DNA from: DRVP01 sp964604045
GTDB taxonomy: Archaea; Thermoproteota; Bathyarchaeia; Bathyarchaeales; Bathycorpusculaceae
DNA length: 6,604 nucleotides
Direction of reading: 5' to 3'
NCBI GenBank assembly: GCA_964604045.1
Contig: CAZRXM010000052.1
Span: 1-6,604, forward strand
The translations under genes were made by a program, and so were the position numbers. A model generated the notes under the pieces. The model ran no database searches, was not told the DNA's origin, and saw nothing but the letters and a program-made list of their open reading frames with translations. This document shows, in pieces, positions 1-5,556 of the stretch; the stretch's first letter is position 1; each line of letters opens with the position of its first letter.

Positions 1-197
1 AACTAATATTAAATTAAAATTTAGAACTTGGACTTTTTACGAATAAAAATAAAAATGTGAATTAATATATAAATTACAATTATGGAGTTCTGGATTGTGA
101 CCAGAGAGGGTTAAAACGTGTTTAAGGTATCTCTAGCAGAGCGAGAAGGCTGTTGACTTGCTTTAAAAAACTCTTTACCTTTGTCCGTGGTTTGGCC
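1..197. other. AT-rich stretch without a recognisable gene
   Basis: No credible gene is seen here. The first 80 bases are about 14% GC by hand count, far below the coding part of the window, and include runs such as AATAAAAATAAAAAT. From about 111 to 197 on the minus strand, in the same frame as the end of the neighbouring integrase pseudogene, a short translation containing KEFFKASQQPSRSARDTL can be read. It loosely resembles the start of an integrase catalytic domain and may be a further remnant, but this is a weak match. A GGAGGA/TCCTCC inverted repeat (201-206 and 220-225) lies just beyond the edge; its role is unknown. Confidence 0.5.
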
Positions 198-627
198 TTA
201 GGAGGAGGATATTTGCGGGTCCTCCGTAGGTAAATAAACTTCGATTCCTTTAGTCTTTTTGACTCAAGCATTTAAAAAAGCCTTGAAAATCTTATAGACC
301 ATAAGTTTTAACTTCAAACCATTATAGCTGAACCAAGAATGCAGAGTCTTCTTGAAGCTGACAATGTAGGGTCCCGCCTTGCCCTCCCCTCCAGCCTCCG
401 AACGAAATCGGTAAAACAATCCCTGAAAGCTTTGGTTCCTGCAACCTTAAGCAAAGCCTTAGGACTCATCCATTAACTCACAATAAAACCCAAGATTCTT
501 AAGATAAACGGTAGCCGTCAAATAAGACTTAGCGCTAAATTATCAACCACCTCTTAACATCCTCATCCTCAAGTAAATAATCGTACTTAGCTTCATATTC
601 ACCAATAATAGTAGGTGAATGTTCCAT
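198..627 (-). pseudogene. Decayed tyrosine recombinase (phage/plasmid-type integrase), N-terminal part
   Basis: Reading the minus strand from the ATG at 627-625 gives LLEDEDVKRW, then a stop. Homology resumes only after shifting frame: DNLA from 544, TATVYLKNLGFYCELM from 518, MSPKALLKVAGTKAFRDCF from 469, and GKAGPYIVSFKKTLHSWFSY from 383, which continues as NGLKLKL. Together these follow the order of the core-binding (SAM-like) domain of archaeal tyrosine recombinases, where I recall 'D-V-x-R-W', 'T-A-x-x-Y-L-R-x-L-G-F-x-C' and 'G-K-A-G-x-Y-I... K-x-W-L-x-x-N-G' patterns. At least four frameshifts (near 545, 519, 460-469 and 383) and in-frame stops at 264-266 (TGA) and 198-200 (TAA) break it. 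The catalytic domain with the R...HxxR...Y residues is absent or unrecognisable. It lies 27 bp beyond the 3' end of tRNA-Ala on the same strand, as expected for an element once integrated there. The family call comes from remembered sequence patterns, not a search. Confidence 0.65.
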
Positions 628-638
628 GTTTAAGGATT

Positions 639-656
639 CACTTAAAAAATTAAGTG
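639..656 (-). terminator. U-run and hairpin at the tRNA-Ala 3' end
   Basis: On the tRNA strand, six consecutive T (644-649) begin six bases after the last tRNA base. Runs of U of this kind terminate archaeal RNA polymerase. They sit inside a perfect 7-bp inverted repeat, CACTTAA (639-645) and TTAAGTG (650-656), with a 4-base loop; the repeat overlaps the last two bases of the tRNA. The U-run is probably the functional part. The symmetry could also be a relic of an integration site. Confidence 0.5.
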
Positions 657-729
657 GACCGGGCGGGATTTGAACCCGCGACCTCAGCGATGCCAACGCT
701 GCGATCATTCCAGGCTGATCTACCGGCCC
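655..729 (-). tRNA. tRNA-Ala (anticodon GGC)
   Basis: The minus strand folds into a complete 75-nt cloverleaf. The acceptor stem is GGGCCGG/CCGGTCC, the D stem GATC/GATC, the anticodon stem CAGCG/CGCTG with loop TTGGCAT, and the T stem GCGGG/CCCGC with loop TTCAAAT. The anticodon GGC (complement at 692-694) reads GCC and GCU alanine codons. The acceptor stem carries the G3:U70 wobble pair, the classic identity element for alanyl-tRNA synthetase, and the discriminator base is A. There is no intron, and CCA is not encoded (the next bases are CTTA), so it would be added by the CCA-adding enzyme. The upstream TATA-like element and downstream U-run indicate a single-gene transcript. All stems are intact, so the gene looks functional despite the integrase remnant next to it. 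Confidence 0.97.
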
Positions 730-750
730 AAATTTAACGGTGTAAATGTG

Positions 751-759
751 GTCTATTAA
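751..759 (-). promoter_or_regulatory. TATA-like promoter element of tRNA-Ala
   Basis: On the minus strand CTTAATAGA lies about 26 bp upstream of the first tRNA base (729). This is the normal archaeal TATA-box distance if transcription starts at or near the mature 5' end. Identified by position and AT content only. Confidence 0.4.
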
Positions 760-804
760 GGGTTTTGCTGAAGATTTTAATAGTCTGCTTGTTGATTTAA
801 TTTC

Positions 805-810
805 GGAGGT
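805..810 (+). promoter_or_regulatory. Shine-Dalgarno site fixing a TTG start
   Basis: GGAGGT, a six-base match to the anti-Shine-Dalgarno sequence of archaeal 16S rRNA, ends 7 bases before the TTG at 818. It decides this start over the in-frame ATG at 848. An AT-rich ATTTTAATAG about 35-45 bp upstream of the start may be the TATA element. Confidence 0.75.
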
Positions 811-817
811 TTAAAGT

Positions 818-1252
818 TTGGCAGGGATTCTCCTCGTCAGAGATATTATGACCAAAGATGTGCGTGTGGTCCGCCCTGACACAAGCGTCAAGGAGGTTGT
901 CGCTGTGATGAACAAGTTCGACATAGGGTCCGTGGTTGTTGTCCAAGGCGAAAGACCGGTGGGCATAATAACTGAAAGGGACATTTTGAAAAGAATCGTT
1001 GAGCCCTGCCTGGCCCCGGAAACTATGACGGCAAGGCAGGTCATGACGAGTCCCGTGATAGCGATAGACGAAAACGCCAGCATTAACGAGGCGGCTAGAC
1101 TCATGGTTAAGAAACGCGTCAAAAGGCTTCTTGTCACACGGAACAATGATCAACTCGTGGGTATAATCACGTTTACGGATATTGTGGCGAAAGTTCCTGA
1201 AATGCTAAGCATACTAGAGGAGCTTGTTAGACCCCACTCCCGCAAATATTAA
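818..1252 (+). CDS. Two-CBS-domain protein
   Basis: A 144-residue protein made almost entirely of a tandem CBS (Bateman) pair. CBS1 spans about residues 7-60 (VRDIMTKDVRVVRPDTSVKE ... GIITERDIL) and CBS2 about 72-127 (ARQVMTSPVIAIDENASINE ... GIITFTDI). Each has the family pattern of an 'M-T' start, a 'D/N-x-S-I/V' helix cap and a closing 'G-I-I-T-x-x-D-I' segment. Such modules bind adenosine nucleotides (AMP, ATP, SAM) in the cleft between repeats and usually act as energy or ligand sensors. No enzymatic or DNA-binding domain is fused, so any partner must be a separate protein and cannot be named from this window. Translation starts at a TTG behind a strong ribosome binding site. Pelota follows on the same strand after 41 bp, so co-transcription is possible. 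The domain call is secure; the biological role is unknown. Confidence 0.92.
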   Translation: MAGILLVRDIMTKDVRVVRPDTSVKEVVAVMNKFDIGSVVVVQGERPVGIITERDILKRIVEPCLAPETMTARQVMTSPVIAIDENASINEAARLMVKKRVKRLLVTRNNDQLVGIITFTDIVAKVPEMLSILEELVRPHSRKY

Positions 1253-1293
1253 CGCAAAAGCTGAGTAGCCCAAAACTCTAGGGGATCATTTCT

Positions 1294-2382
1294 TTGAAGG
1301 TTTTGGAGATGAACTTAAAGAAGGGCTTCGTCAAGGTTGTCCCAGAAAGCCTAGATGACCTATGGCATCTCTACAACATAATTTACAAAGGAGACGAGGT
1401 TTACGCCCACACCACACGTGAAATAAAACAGGATGAAAGGTCTGCAAGAGCAAAAAGGGGTGAAAGAGTCTCCGTCTTTCTAGGCGTAAAGGTGGAGAAA
1501 GTTTTTTGGGACAGGCTTCTGGGAAGGCTGAGGGTTCACGGGACAATATGCCAAGCGCCAGAAATAGTCCCAACGGGGGCGCATCACACGTTAAACATAG
1601 GAGTAAACACGCCCATAACCATAGTTAAGGAGAAGTGGCCTCACCATCATCTAGAAAGACTTGAAGCCGCAAAAAGGGCTTCCGAGAAACCTATAATCAT
1701 AGTTGCTGTGGACGACGAGGGCTACGCTGTAGCCACAACAGCCCAGTATGGGGTGGAAGTGAAAATCGAGGAAAAAACGAAGCTCCCTGGAAAACTTGAA
1801 GCTGAAAAAAGGAAAACTGCCCTAAAAGAGTTTTTCAAAAATGTCCTTGAAAGCCTTCGCAAAACATGGAGTGAAAAACCGTGTCCTATAGCCGTCATAG
1901 GCGTCGGCTTTATCAAAAACGACTTTGTAGATTTTGTTGAGAAAGAAGCGCCCGATGTGGCTAAATCCATAGTGGACGTTAAAAGCGTTAACAGCAGCGG
2001 CGCAGCGGGAATATATGAGGCTATAAGGTCTGGCGTCCTTGCCAAAACCATGAAGCATCTGCGGATAGCCGAGGAGACGGAAGCCGTTGAAGAGGTTTTG
2101 AAAAGGCTTGGAAAAAACGAGAAAACGGTTGCTTATGGACTGGATGATGTGAGAAGAGCTGTTGACATGGGCGCTGTTGAACTCCTCATCTTAGCCGACA
2201 CTGTGCTGCGTGAAACTTCAGACGAGGCGCGTTTAACCCTTGAACATTTAATGAATGCAGTTGAGGGAAAAGGCGGGAGGGTGCTTGTAGTCAGCACGGA
2301 GCATGAGGCTGGAGCCAAACTGAAAGCCTTAGGTGGCGTTGCCGCACTGTTAAGATATGCGGTTCCCCAAAACAGCTTCTAA
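1294..2382 (+). CDS. pelA: mRNA surveillance protein Pelota (Dom34 homolog)
   Basis: A 362-residue protein, full length for archaeal Pelota. The Sm-like N-terminal domain is about residues 1-130, with the family signatures LKKGFVKVVPESLDDLWHLY (8-27) and GTICQAPE (83-90). The eRF1-like central domain is about 131-255, containing VDVKSVNSSGAAGIYEAI (227-244). The C-terminal eRF1_3 domain is about 256-358, with TVAYGLDDVRRAVDMGAVEL (278-297). The GGQ peptide-release motif of aRF1 is absent, as expected: Pelota enters the empty A site of stalled ribosomes with the GTPase aEF1A and, with ABCE1, splits the subunits without hydrolysing peptidyl-tRNA. Archaeal Pelota has been reported to have endonuclease activity in some species, which cannot be judged here. 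The start is TTG with a modest GGGGATC ribosome binding site 6 bases upstream. The 3' end overlaps the convergent nucleotidyltransferase gene by 4 bp. Confidence 0.97.
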   Translation: MKVLEMNLKKGFVKVVPESLDDLWHLYNIIYKGDEVYAHTTREIKQDERSARAKRGERVSVFLGVKVEKVFWDRLLGRLRVHGTICQAPEIVPTGAHHTLNIGVNTPITIVKEKWPHHHLERLEAAKRASEKPIIIVAVDDEGYAVATTAQYGVEVKIEEKTKLPGKLEAEKRKTALKEFFKNVLESLRKTWSEKPCPIAVIGVGFIKNDFVDFVEKEAPDVAKSIVDVKSVNSSGAAGIYEAIRSGVLAKTMKHLRIAEETEAVEEVLKRLGKNEKTVAYGLDDVRRAVDMGAVELLILADTVLRETSDEARLTLEHLMNAVEGKGGRVLVVSTEHEAGAKLKALGGVAALLRYAVPQNSF

Positions 2383-3086
2383 ACGCTTTTTAGCCTCCTC
2401 CGAACCGCTGGATTTTCATCCGCAAGCTTTTTCAAGACTTGCTCAAAGGTTTCGCCCTCAGACAGCTCCCTCTCAATGAAAACGCCCGTTCTGCCAACTT
2501 CGTCCCTTCTTAAGAGGGCGTGAACCCTGTCAAGAACTGTTTCAACGGAAACCCCTAAAAGTTTGGCAACATATTCTTCACAACCTATGATTACGCTTTC
2601 TCTATGTCCCACATCCGTCGGCTCAATTAACATTAACCGCTTGTCCACACCAGGAAAACGCAGTCCAGCCTTCAAGTCTTTTAATGTGGCTTCTCCGCCA
2701 AACTTGTAGAATTCACGTTCAACCTTGCGCAAACTCATAAGCGGAAAAGAAACACTTGTTTTTTCATCCACTTCAATGTAAGCTTTCATGGCGTATGCCG
2801 GCGTGGCCTGAACCACAACCCGTTTGTTTATTGGTATGCCAGCTTTCTCGAGGGCTGTTTCCACCAGGAAGGAGGATGGCGGGTTCGGTATGAAAACGTC
2901 TACGTCGCTTTTTTCTGTAACGTCGCCTCTAGCGATGCTTCCATGCACTATGGATTCTATGTTGAATTTTTCAAGCGCTTCCATGAGCATCAATGCTTTA
3001 GCCCTAAGCTTTTCTAGAAGTTTCCAGCGTTCACTTGTGTAAACGATTTCGTTGAACTCTAAGCGTCTCAATGGTTTTTTAATCAA
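2379..3086 (-). CDS. Minimal nucleotidyltransferase-fold protein
   Basis: A 235-residue protein with a DNA polymerase beta-like nucleotidyltransferase motif, HGSIARGDVTEKSDVDVFI (48-66). This is the G-S-x-x-R-G-x(5)-S-D-x-D pattern, in which D61 and D63 would bind the two metals; a third carboxylate may lie in AYIEVDEKTS (102-111). A basic, helical N-terminus (1-45) precedes it. The C-terminal half (about 140-235) has no motif I recognise. Family members transfer NMP to RNA, protein or small molecules. The arrangement resembles archaeal stand-alone predicted nucleotidyltransferases of the COG1665 type, but that assignment is from memory and the substrate is unknown. The TTG at 3086 is the first possible start after the upstream in-frame stops and has only a weak GGGA-type ribosome site; a second TTG six codons in is an alternative. 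It is convergent with Pelota and divergent from the tRNA thiolase gene (87 bp). Confidence 0.85.
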   Translation of the reverse strand: MIKKPLRRLEFNEIVYTSERWKLLEKLRAKALMLMEALEKFNIESIVHGSIARGDVTEKSDVDVFIPNPPSSFLVETALEKAGIPINKRVVVQATPAYAMKAYIEVDEKTSVSFPLMSLRKVEREFYKFGGEATLKDLKAGLRFPGVDKRLMLIEPTDVGHRESVIIGCEEYVAKLLGVSVETVLDRVHALLRRDEVGRTGVFIERELSEGETFEQVLKKLADENPAVRRRLKSV

Positions 3087-3122
3087 AAGCTTTCCCTTTT
3101 CAGCATTGAGAAACCCTTATCA

Positions 3123-3131
3123 CGTTTAAAA
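3123..3131. promoter_or_regulatory. Palindromic TTTAAA in a divergent promoter region
   Basis: The only strong TATA-like sequence in the 87 bp between the divergent nucleotidyltransferase and tRNA thiolase genes is GTTTAAAAG. Its TTTAAA core reads the same on both strands. It lies about 47 bp before the thiolase ATG and about 37 bp before the nucleotidyltransferase TTG. A start site 25-27 bp away on either side would give leaders of roughly 10-25 nt. Shared use by both genes is an inference. Confidence 0.35.
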
Positions 3132-3173
3132 GCCTTAAGCGTAGACGGCGAAAGGGAACGAAGTGGCACGTCG

Positions 3174-4115
3174 ATGGATAACAATGTTTGCACTCTATGC
3201 AGGCGCAGGCCAGCCTTCTTTTTTAGGAGGTATTCCGGCGAGAAGCTTTGCAGGGGCTGTTTCGTCAAGTCCATTGAAGGCAAAGTTAGAGCCACCATAG
3301 CAAAATACAAGATGCTCAACTTCGACGACAGAATAGCCGTGGCAGTTTCAGGGGGCAAGGACAGCGTAAGCCTCCTCCACGTACTCGCAAAAATTGAACG
3401 TGAGTATCCTAAGGCTTCTCTCGTGGCTGTCTCCGTTGATGAGGGCATAGCTGGCTACAGAGACGAAGCCCTAAAGATTGCAACGGAAAACTGTAGAAAA
3501 CTGGGGATAGAACACCACATAATATCGTTTAAGGAGCTTTACGGTTTAACCCTTGATGAGATAGTTGAAAAAGCTAGGAAACGCCGCAGAAGCGAACTAA
3601 CCCCCTGCGCCTACTGCGGAGTTTTAAGAAGGAAGGCGTTAAACATCATTGCAAGGAGAGTTGAAGCAAACAAACTTGCAACAGCCCACACCTTGGACGA
3701 CGAAATTCAAACGACGCTTTTAAACATGCTCCACGGCGACGTAACACGCATAGTGAGGGAAAAACCAGTCACAGACGAGGTGCACCAAAAACTTGTTAGG
3801 CGCGTTAAGCCCTTCTGCGAAATACCAGAAAAAGAAACAGCCCTCTTTGCATACGTGAAGAAGATAAAGTTTCAAAGCATGCCGTGCCCTTATGCGCCGG
3901 AAGCCTTGCGGAACGATATACGCCTATTTCTCAATAGAATTGAGGAGAAACATGCTGGAATAAAGTTCACACTCTTCAGAGCGACTGAACGGATTAGACA
4001 GGCTTTAGAGAAAGCAACAGGCACCGAAGCCTTAAAAGAGTGCCCTGTCTGCGGAGAACCAACAACCCAGGATGTTTGTAAGGCTTGTGAGATGCTCCAA
4101 AGTCTTGAGACCTAA
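3174..4115 (+). CDS. ncsA: tRNA 2-thiolation enzyme, Ncs6/TtuA/CTU1 family
   Basis: A 313-residue adenine-nucleotide alpha-hydrolase (PP-loop) enzyme. The N-terminal zinc finger uses C6, C9, C26 and C29. The PP-loop SGGKDS is at 59-64 and activates the target tRNA uridine by adenylation. C145 and C148 (TPCAYCG), with C238 (SMPCPYA), match the three cysteines that bind the 4Fe-4S cluster in TtuA. TAHTLDDE (170-177) is another family signature. A C-terminal zinc finger uses C290, C293, C302 and C305 (CPVCG ... CKAC). All ligands are present, so it should be active. Archaeal members make 2-thiouridine at wobble position 34, or at position 54 in thermophile TtuA types, with a ubiquitin-like SAMP as sulfur carrier; the sequence alone does not settle which position. 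The ATG start has no clear Shine-Dalgarno. The symbol follows haloarchaeal usage. The ZIP transporter follows 40 bp downstream with its own promoter. Confidence 0.94.
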   Translation: MDNNVCTLCRRRPAFFFRRYSGEKLCRGCFVKSIEGKVRATIAKYKMLNFDDRIAVAVSGGKDSVSLLHVLAKIEREYPKASLVAVSVDEGIAGYRDEALKIATENCRKLGIEHHIISFKELYGLTLDEIVEKARKRRRSELTPCAYCGVLRRKALNIIARRVEANKLATAHTLDDEIQTTLLNMLHGDVTRIVREKPVTDEVHQKLVRRVKPFCEIPEKETALFAYVKKIKFQSMPCPYAPEALRNDIRLFLNRIEEKHAGIKFTLFRATERIRQALEKATGTEALKECPVCGEPTTQDVCKACEMLQSLET

Positions 4116-4123
4116 AACGATAC

Positions 4124-4134
4124 CTTAATAAATA
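4124..4134 (+). promoter_or_regulatory. TATA box of the ZIP transporter; likely leaderless mRNA
   Basis: CTTAATAAATA is centred about 26-27 bp upstream of the ATG at 4156, with A/C-rich sequence before it that could bind TFB. No Shine-Dalgarno precedes the ATG. The spacing puts the transcription start at or beside the start codon, as for leaderless archaeal messages. Confidence 0.55.
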
Positions 4135-4155
4135 TTTGGATTTAAACCATAACCG

Positions 4156-4914
4156 ATGATTGATTTAATAACAATTCTAGCATCCGTATCAGTCGTCAGC
4201 CTCATAGCCCTCATAGGAATCTTTTTCGTCGGAATGCGAGAGGAAAGACTAAACCGCGTGACGATGCTCCTTGTTGGTTTCGCATCCGGCGCATTGATTG
4301 GCGGAGCATTTTTACACCTGCTTCCAGAAGCCCTCATGTCTGGAAACGACACCATAACGGTGTTTTCCTACGTGATAGCTGGCATAGTCGTGTTCTTCGC
4401 CCTCGAAAAGTTCTTGTACTGGCGCCACTGCCACGAGAAAGGGTGCCCCACTCACACCTTCGTGTACCTCAACCTTATTGGGGACGGGATCCACAACTTT
4501 ATTGACGGGATGGTCATAGCAGCCGCCTACCTTGTCTCCACAGCATATGGAAGCTACCAGCTGGGCTTATCCACAACATTGGCTGTGATACTCCACGAAA
4601 TTCCGCAGGAGTTAGGCGATTTTGGAGTGCTAGTCTATGGGGGGCTCAGCCGCAGGAAAGCCTTAGTCTACAATTTTGTTTCGGCAGTTACAGCCATCAT
4701 TGGCGCTCTAACAACTTACTTTTTAGCTTACGCACAGAGCATAGAAACTCTCCTCATTCCATTCGCTGCGGGCGGCTTCATATATATTGCAGCGACGGAT
4801 CTAATGCCAGAACTGCATAAGAAAACAAGTCCTAGGGAGTCTATACCTCAGTTCCTTATAATTCTTCTTGGAATAGCGTTGATGGCGCTTTTGAAGGTTG
4901 CCTTTGAACACTAG
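4156..4914 (+). CDS. ZIP-family divalent metal transporter
   Basis: A 252-residue integral membrane protein with about eight hydrophobic segments: roughly residues 4-26, 36-58, 68-88, 104-126, 138-160, 168-190, 197-216 and 232-249. The two conserved metal-binding helices are complete: NLIGDGIHNFIDG (106-118, with H113, N114 and D117) and HEIPQELGDF (147-156, with H147, E148, Q151 and E152). These form the binuclear centre that moves Zn(II), Fe(II) or related ions into the cytoplasm. The loop between segments 3 and 4 holds HCHEKGCPTH (91-100), a His/Cys cluster like the variable metal-sensing loop of many ZIP proteins. The metal cannot be fixed from sequence, but zinc is plausible: the two flanking genes encode zinc-finger proteins. 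Transcription is probably leaderless from its own TATA box. The stop codon is shared with the convergent zinc-ribbon gene through a CTAG palindrome. Confidence 0.95.
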   Translation: MIDLITILASVSVVSLIALIGIFFVGMREERLNRVTMLLVGFASGALIGGAFLHLLPEALMSGNDTITVFSYVIAGIVVFFALEKFLYWRHCHEKGCPTHTFVYLNLIGDGIHNFIDGMVIAAAYLVSTAYGSYQLGLSTTLAVILHEIPQELGDFGVLVYGGLSRRKALVYNFVSAVTAIIGALTTYFLAYAQSIETLLIPFAAGGFIYIAATDLMPELHKKTSPRESIPQFLIILLGIALMALLKVAFEH

Positions 4915-5120
4915 TTCCCACAGGTTCCCCCAGCTTTCTTTCCTTTAATCCTCCGAATTATGTCCGAGGCTTCAACGGCTGTTTTTGCAACTGCCACTTT
5001 CCTGGCTTTTTCCAGCGTTATTTTTGAGCCGCAGTATGGGCATGTTCTTGTTTTCTGGTTCATTTTCGCTAGCGAATAGCCGCCGCACTTGCCGCATACG
5101 ATGACTGCGTAGCTGGGCAT
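4911..5120 (-). CDS. Small zinc-ribbon protein (DUF1922-like)
   Basis: A 69-residue protein with one zinc ribbon, CGKC (9-12) and CPYC (27-30), and a basic C-terminal helix (about 48-62, EASDIIRRIKGKK). Size and layout resemble the archaeal DUF1922 family, including the 'EAS-x-x-(V/I)-R-(K/R)' stretch after the ribbon, as in Methanothermobacter MTH1184 from memory. No biochemical role is established for that family as far as I know. A zinc knuckle with a basic tail suggests nucleic-acid or protein binding. The start is secure: GGAG (complement at 5128-5131) sits 7 bases before the ATG. The gene ends by sharing CTAG with the ZIP transporter and is divergent from the nuclease-fold gene, with about 69 bp between them. 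Confidence 0.8.
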   Translation of the reverse strand: MPSYAVIVCGKCGGYSLAKMNQKTRTCPYCGSKITLEKARKVAVAKTAVEASDIIRRIKGKKAGGTCGN

Positions 5121-5189
5121 AGTTTTGCTCCGAAAACTTTTTCACAACACAGCTAGATAACGCTTAATGCCCCTAATAAGAGGATGCTG

Positions 5190-5552
5190 ATGACGGCTGA
5201 AAAAATACAGGAGAGAAGGCTCAACCTCAGGGAAGCAGTAATCCAGTATTTTAAGAGGAAAGGCTATAAAGTGGAGGAAAACGTAAGCCTTGAAGGGTAC
5301 CGGGGCGTCCAGAGAAACTTCGACTTGATAGTTCAGAAAGGGCGTCTAACCCAATGCGTTTGGATTAAGGACTGGAAAAGAACTATAGGCATAAATGTTG
5401 TAATAAACCTTGACAAAGCCGCTGAGGAGGTTGGGCTGCCGAATCCGATAATTGTGGGGGAACAGTTCAGCGACCACGCGAAGGCTTACGCCAACCGAAG
5501 GAAGATAACGCTTTTAACCGTGAGGCAGATTCTCCAGAGCCTGAAAAGTTAA
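5190..5552 (+). CDS. PD-(D/E)XK (restriction endonuclease/Mrr-like) fold protein with altered active site
   Basis: A protein of 120 residues from the chosen start. Its layout matches small archaeal restriction-endonuclease-like nucleases: an N-terminal helix, RNFDLIVQKG (44-53, numbered from the upstream ATG) carrying the likely catalytic D47, the strand QCVWIKDWKRTIG (57-69), then PIIVGEQFSDHAKAYANRR (88-106), which fits the 'piivg..fs..A...A...gi.Ll' tail of Mrr-like domains. In active members the core strand reads E-x-K (or Q-x-K); here it is W60-I61-K62, so one carboxylate is missing while D47 and K62 remain. It may be inactive, or use another acidic residue. Of the two in-frame ATGs, 5190 is preferred because GAGG (5180-5183) lies six bases before it; that site abuts the ATG at 5184, which would need leaderless initiation. 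No methyltransferase neighbours it, so it is not an obvious restriction system. A Holliday-junction or repair-type role is possible but unsupported. Confidence 0.75.
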   Translation: MTAEKIQERRLNLREAVIQYFKRKGYKVEENVSLEGYRGVQRNFDLIVQKGRLTQCVWIKDWKRTIGINVVINLDKAAEEVGLPNPIIVGEQFSDHAKAYANRRKITLLTVRQILQSLKS

Positions 5553-5556
5553 GCTT

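Noticed and set aside
82..114. Ten-codon frame (MEFWIVTREG) after an AT-rich TATA-like stretch
   Set aside because: Too short to support as a gene, no ribosome binding site, and it lies in decayed sequence next to the integrase relic.
1..640. Second copy of the tRNA-Ala 3' end (attachment repeat) for the integrase relic
   Set aside because: I looked for repeats of the T-stem/acceptor sequence in the left end and found none. If one existed it lies outside the window or has decayed.
1..654. CRISPR array or tandem repeats in the gene-poor left end
   Set aside because: No regularly spaced direct repeat of 20 or more bases is visible; only short A-rich runs and small inverted repeats occur.
797..1153. 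Minus-strand open frames of 111-118 residues opposite the CBS gene
   Set aside because: Shadow frames of a clear two-CBS protein with a strong ribosome site; low-complexity translations with no motif.
2379..3086. MNT/HEPN-type toxin-antitoxin pair
   Set aside because: The nucleotidyltransferase is longer than typical MNT antitoxins and no HEPN (R-x4-6-H) partner is adjacent; its neighbours are Pelota and a tRNA thiolase.
5184..5552. Possible restriction-modification or other defence system
   Set aside because: No methyltransferase, specificity or helicase gene is nearby, and the nuclease-fold protein is altered at its catalytic E-x-K position.
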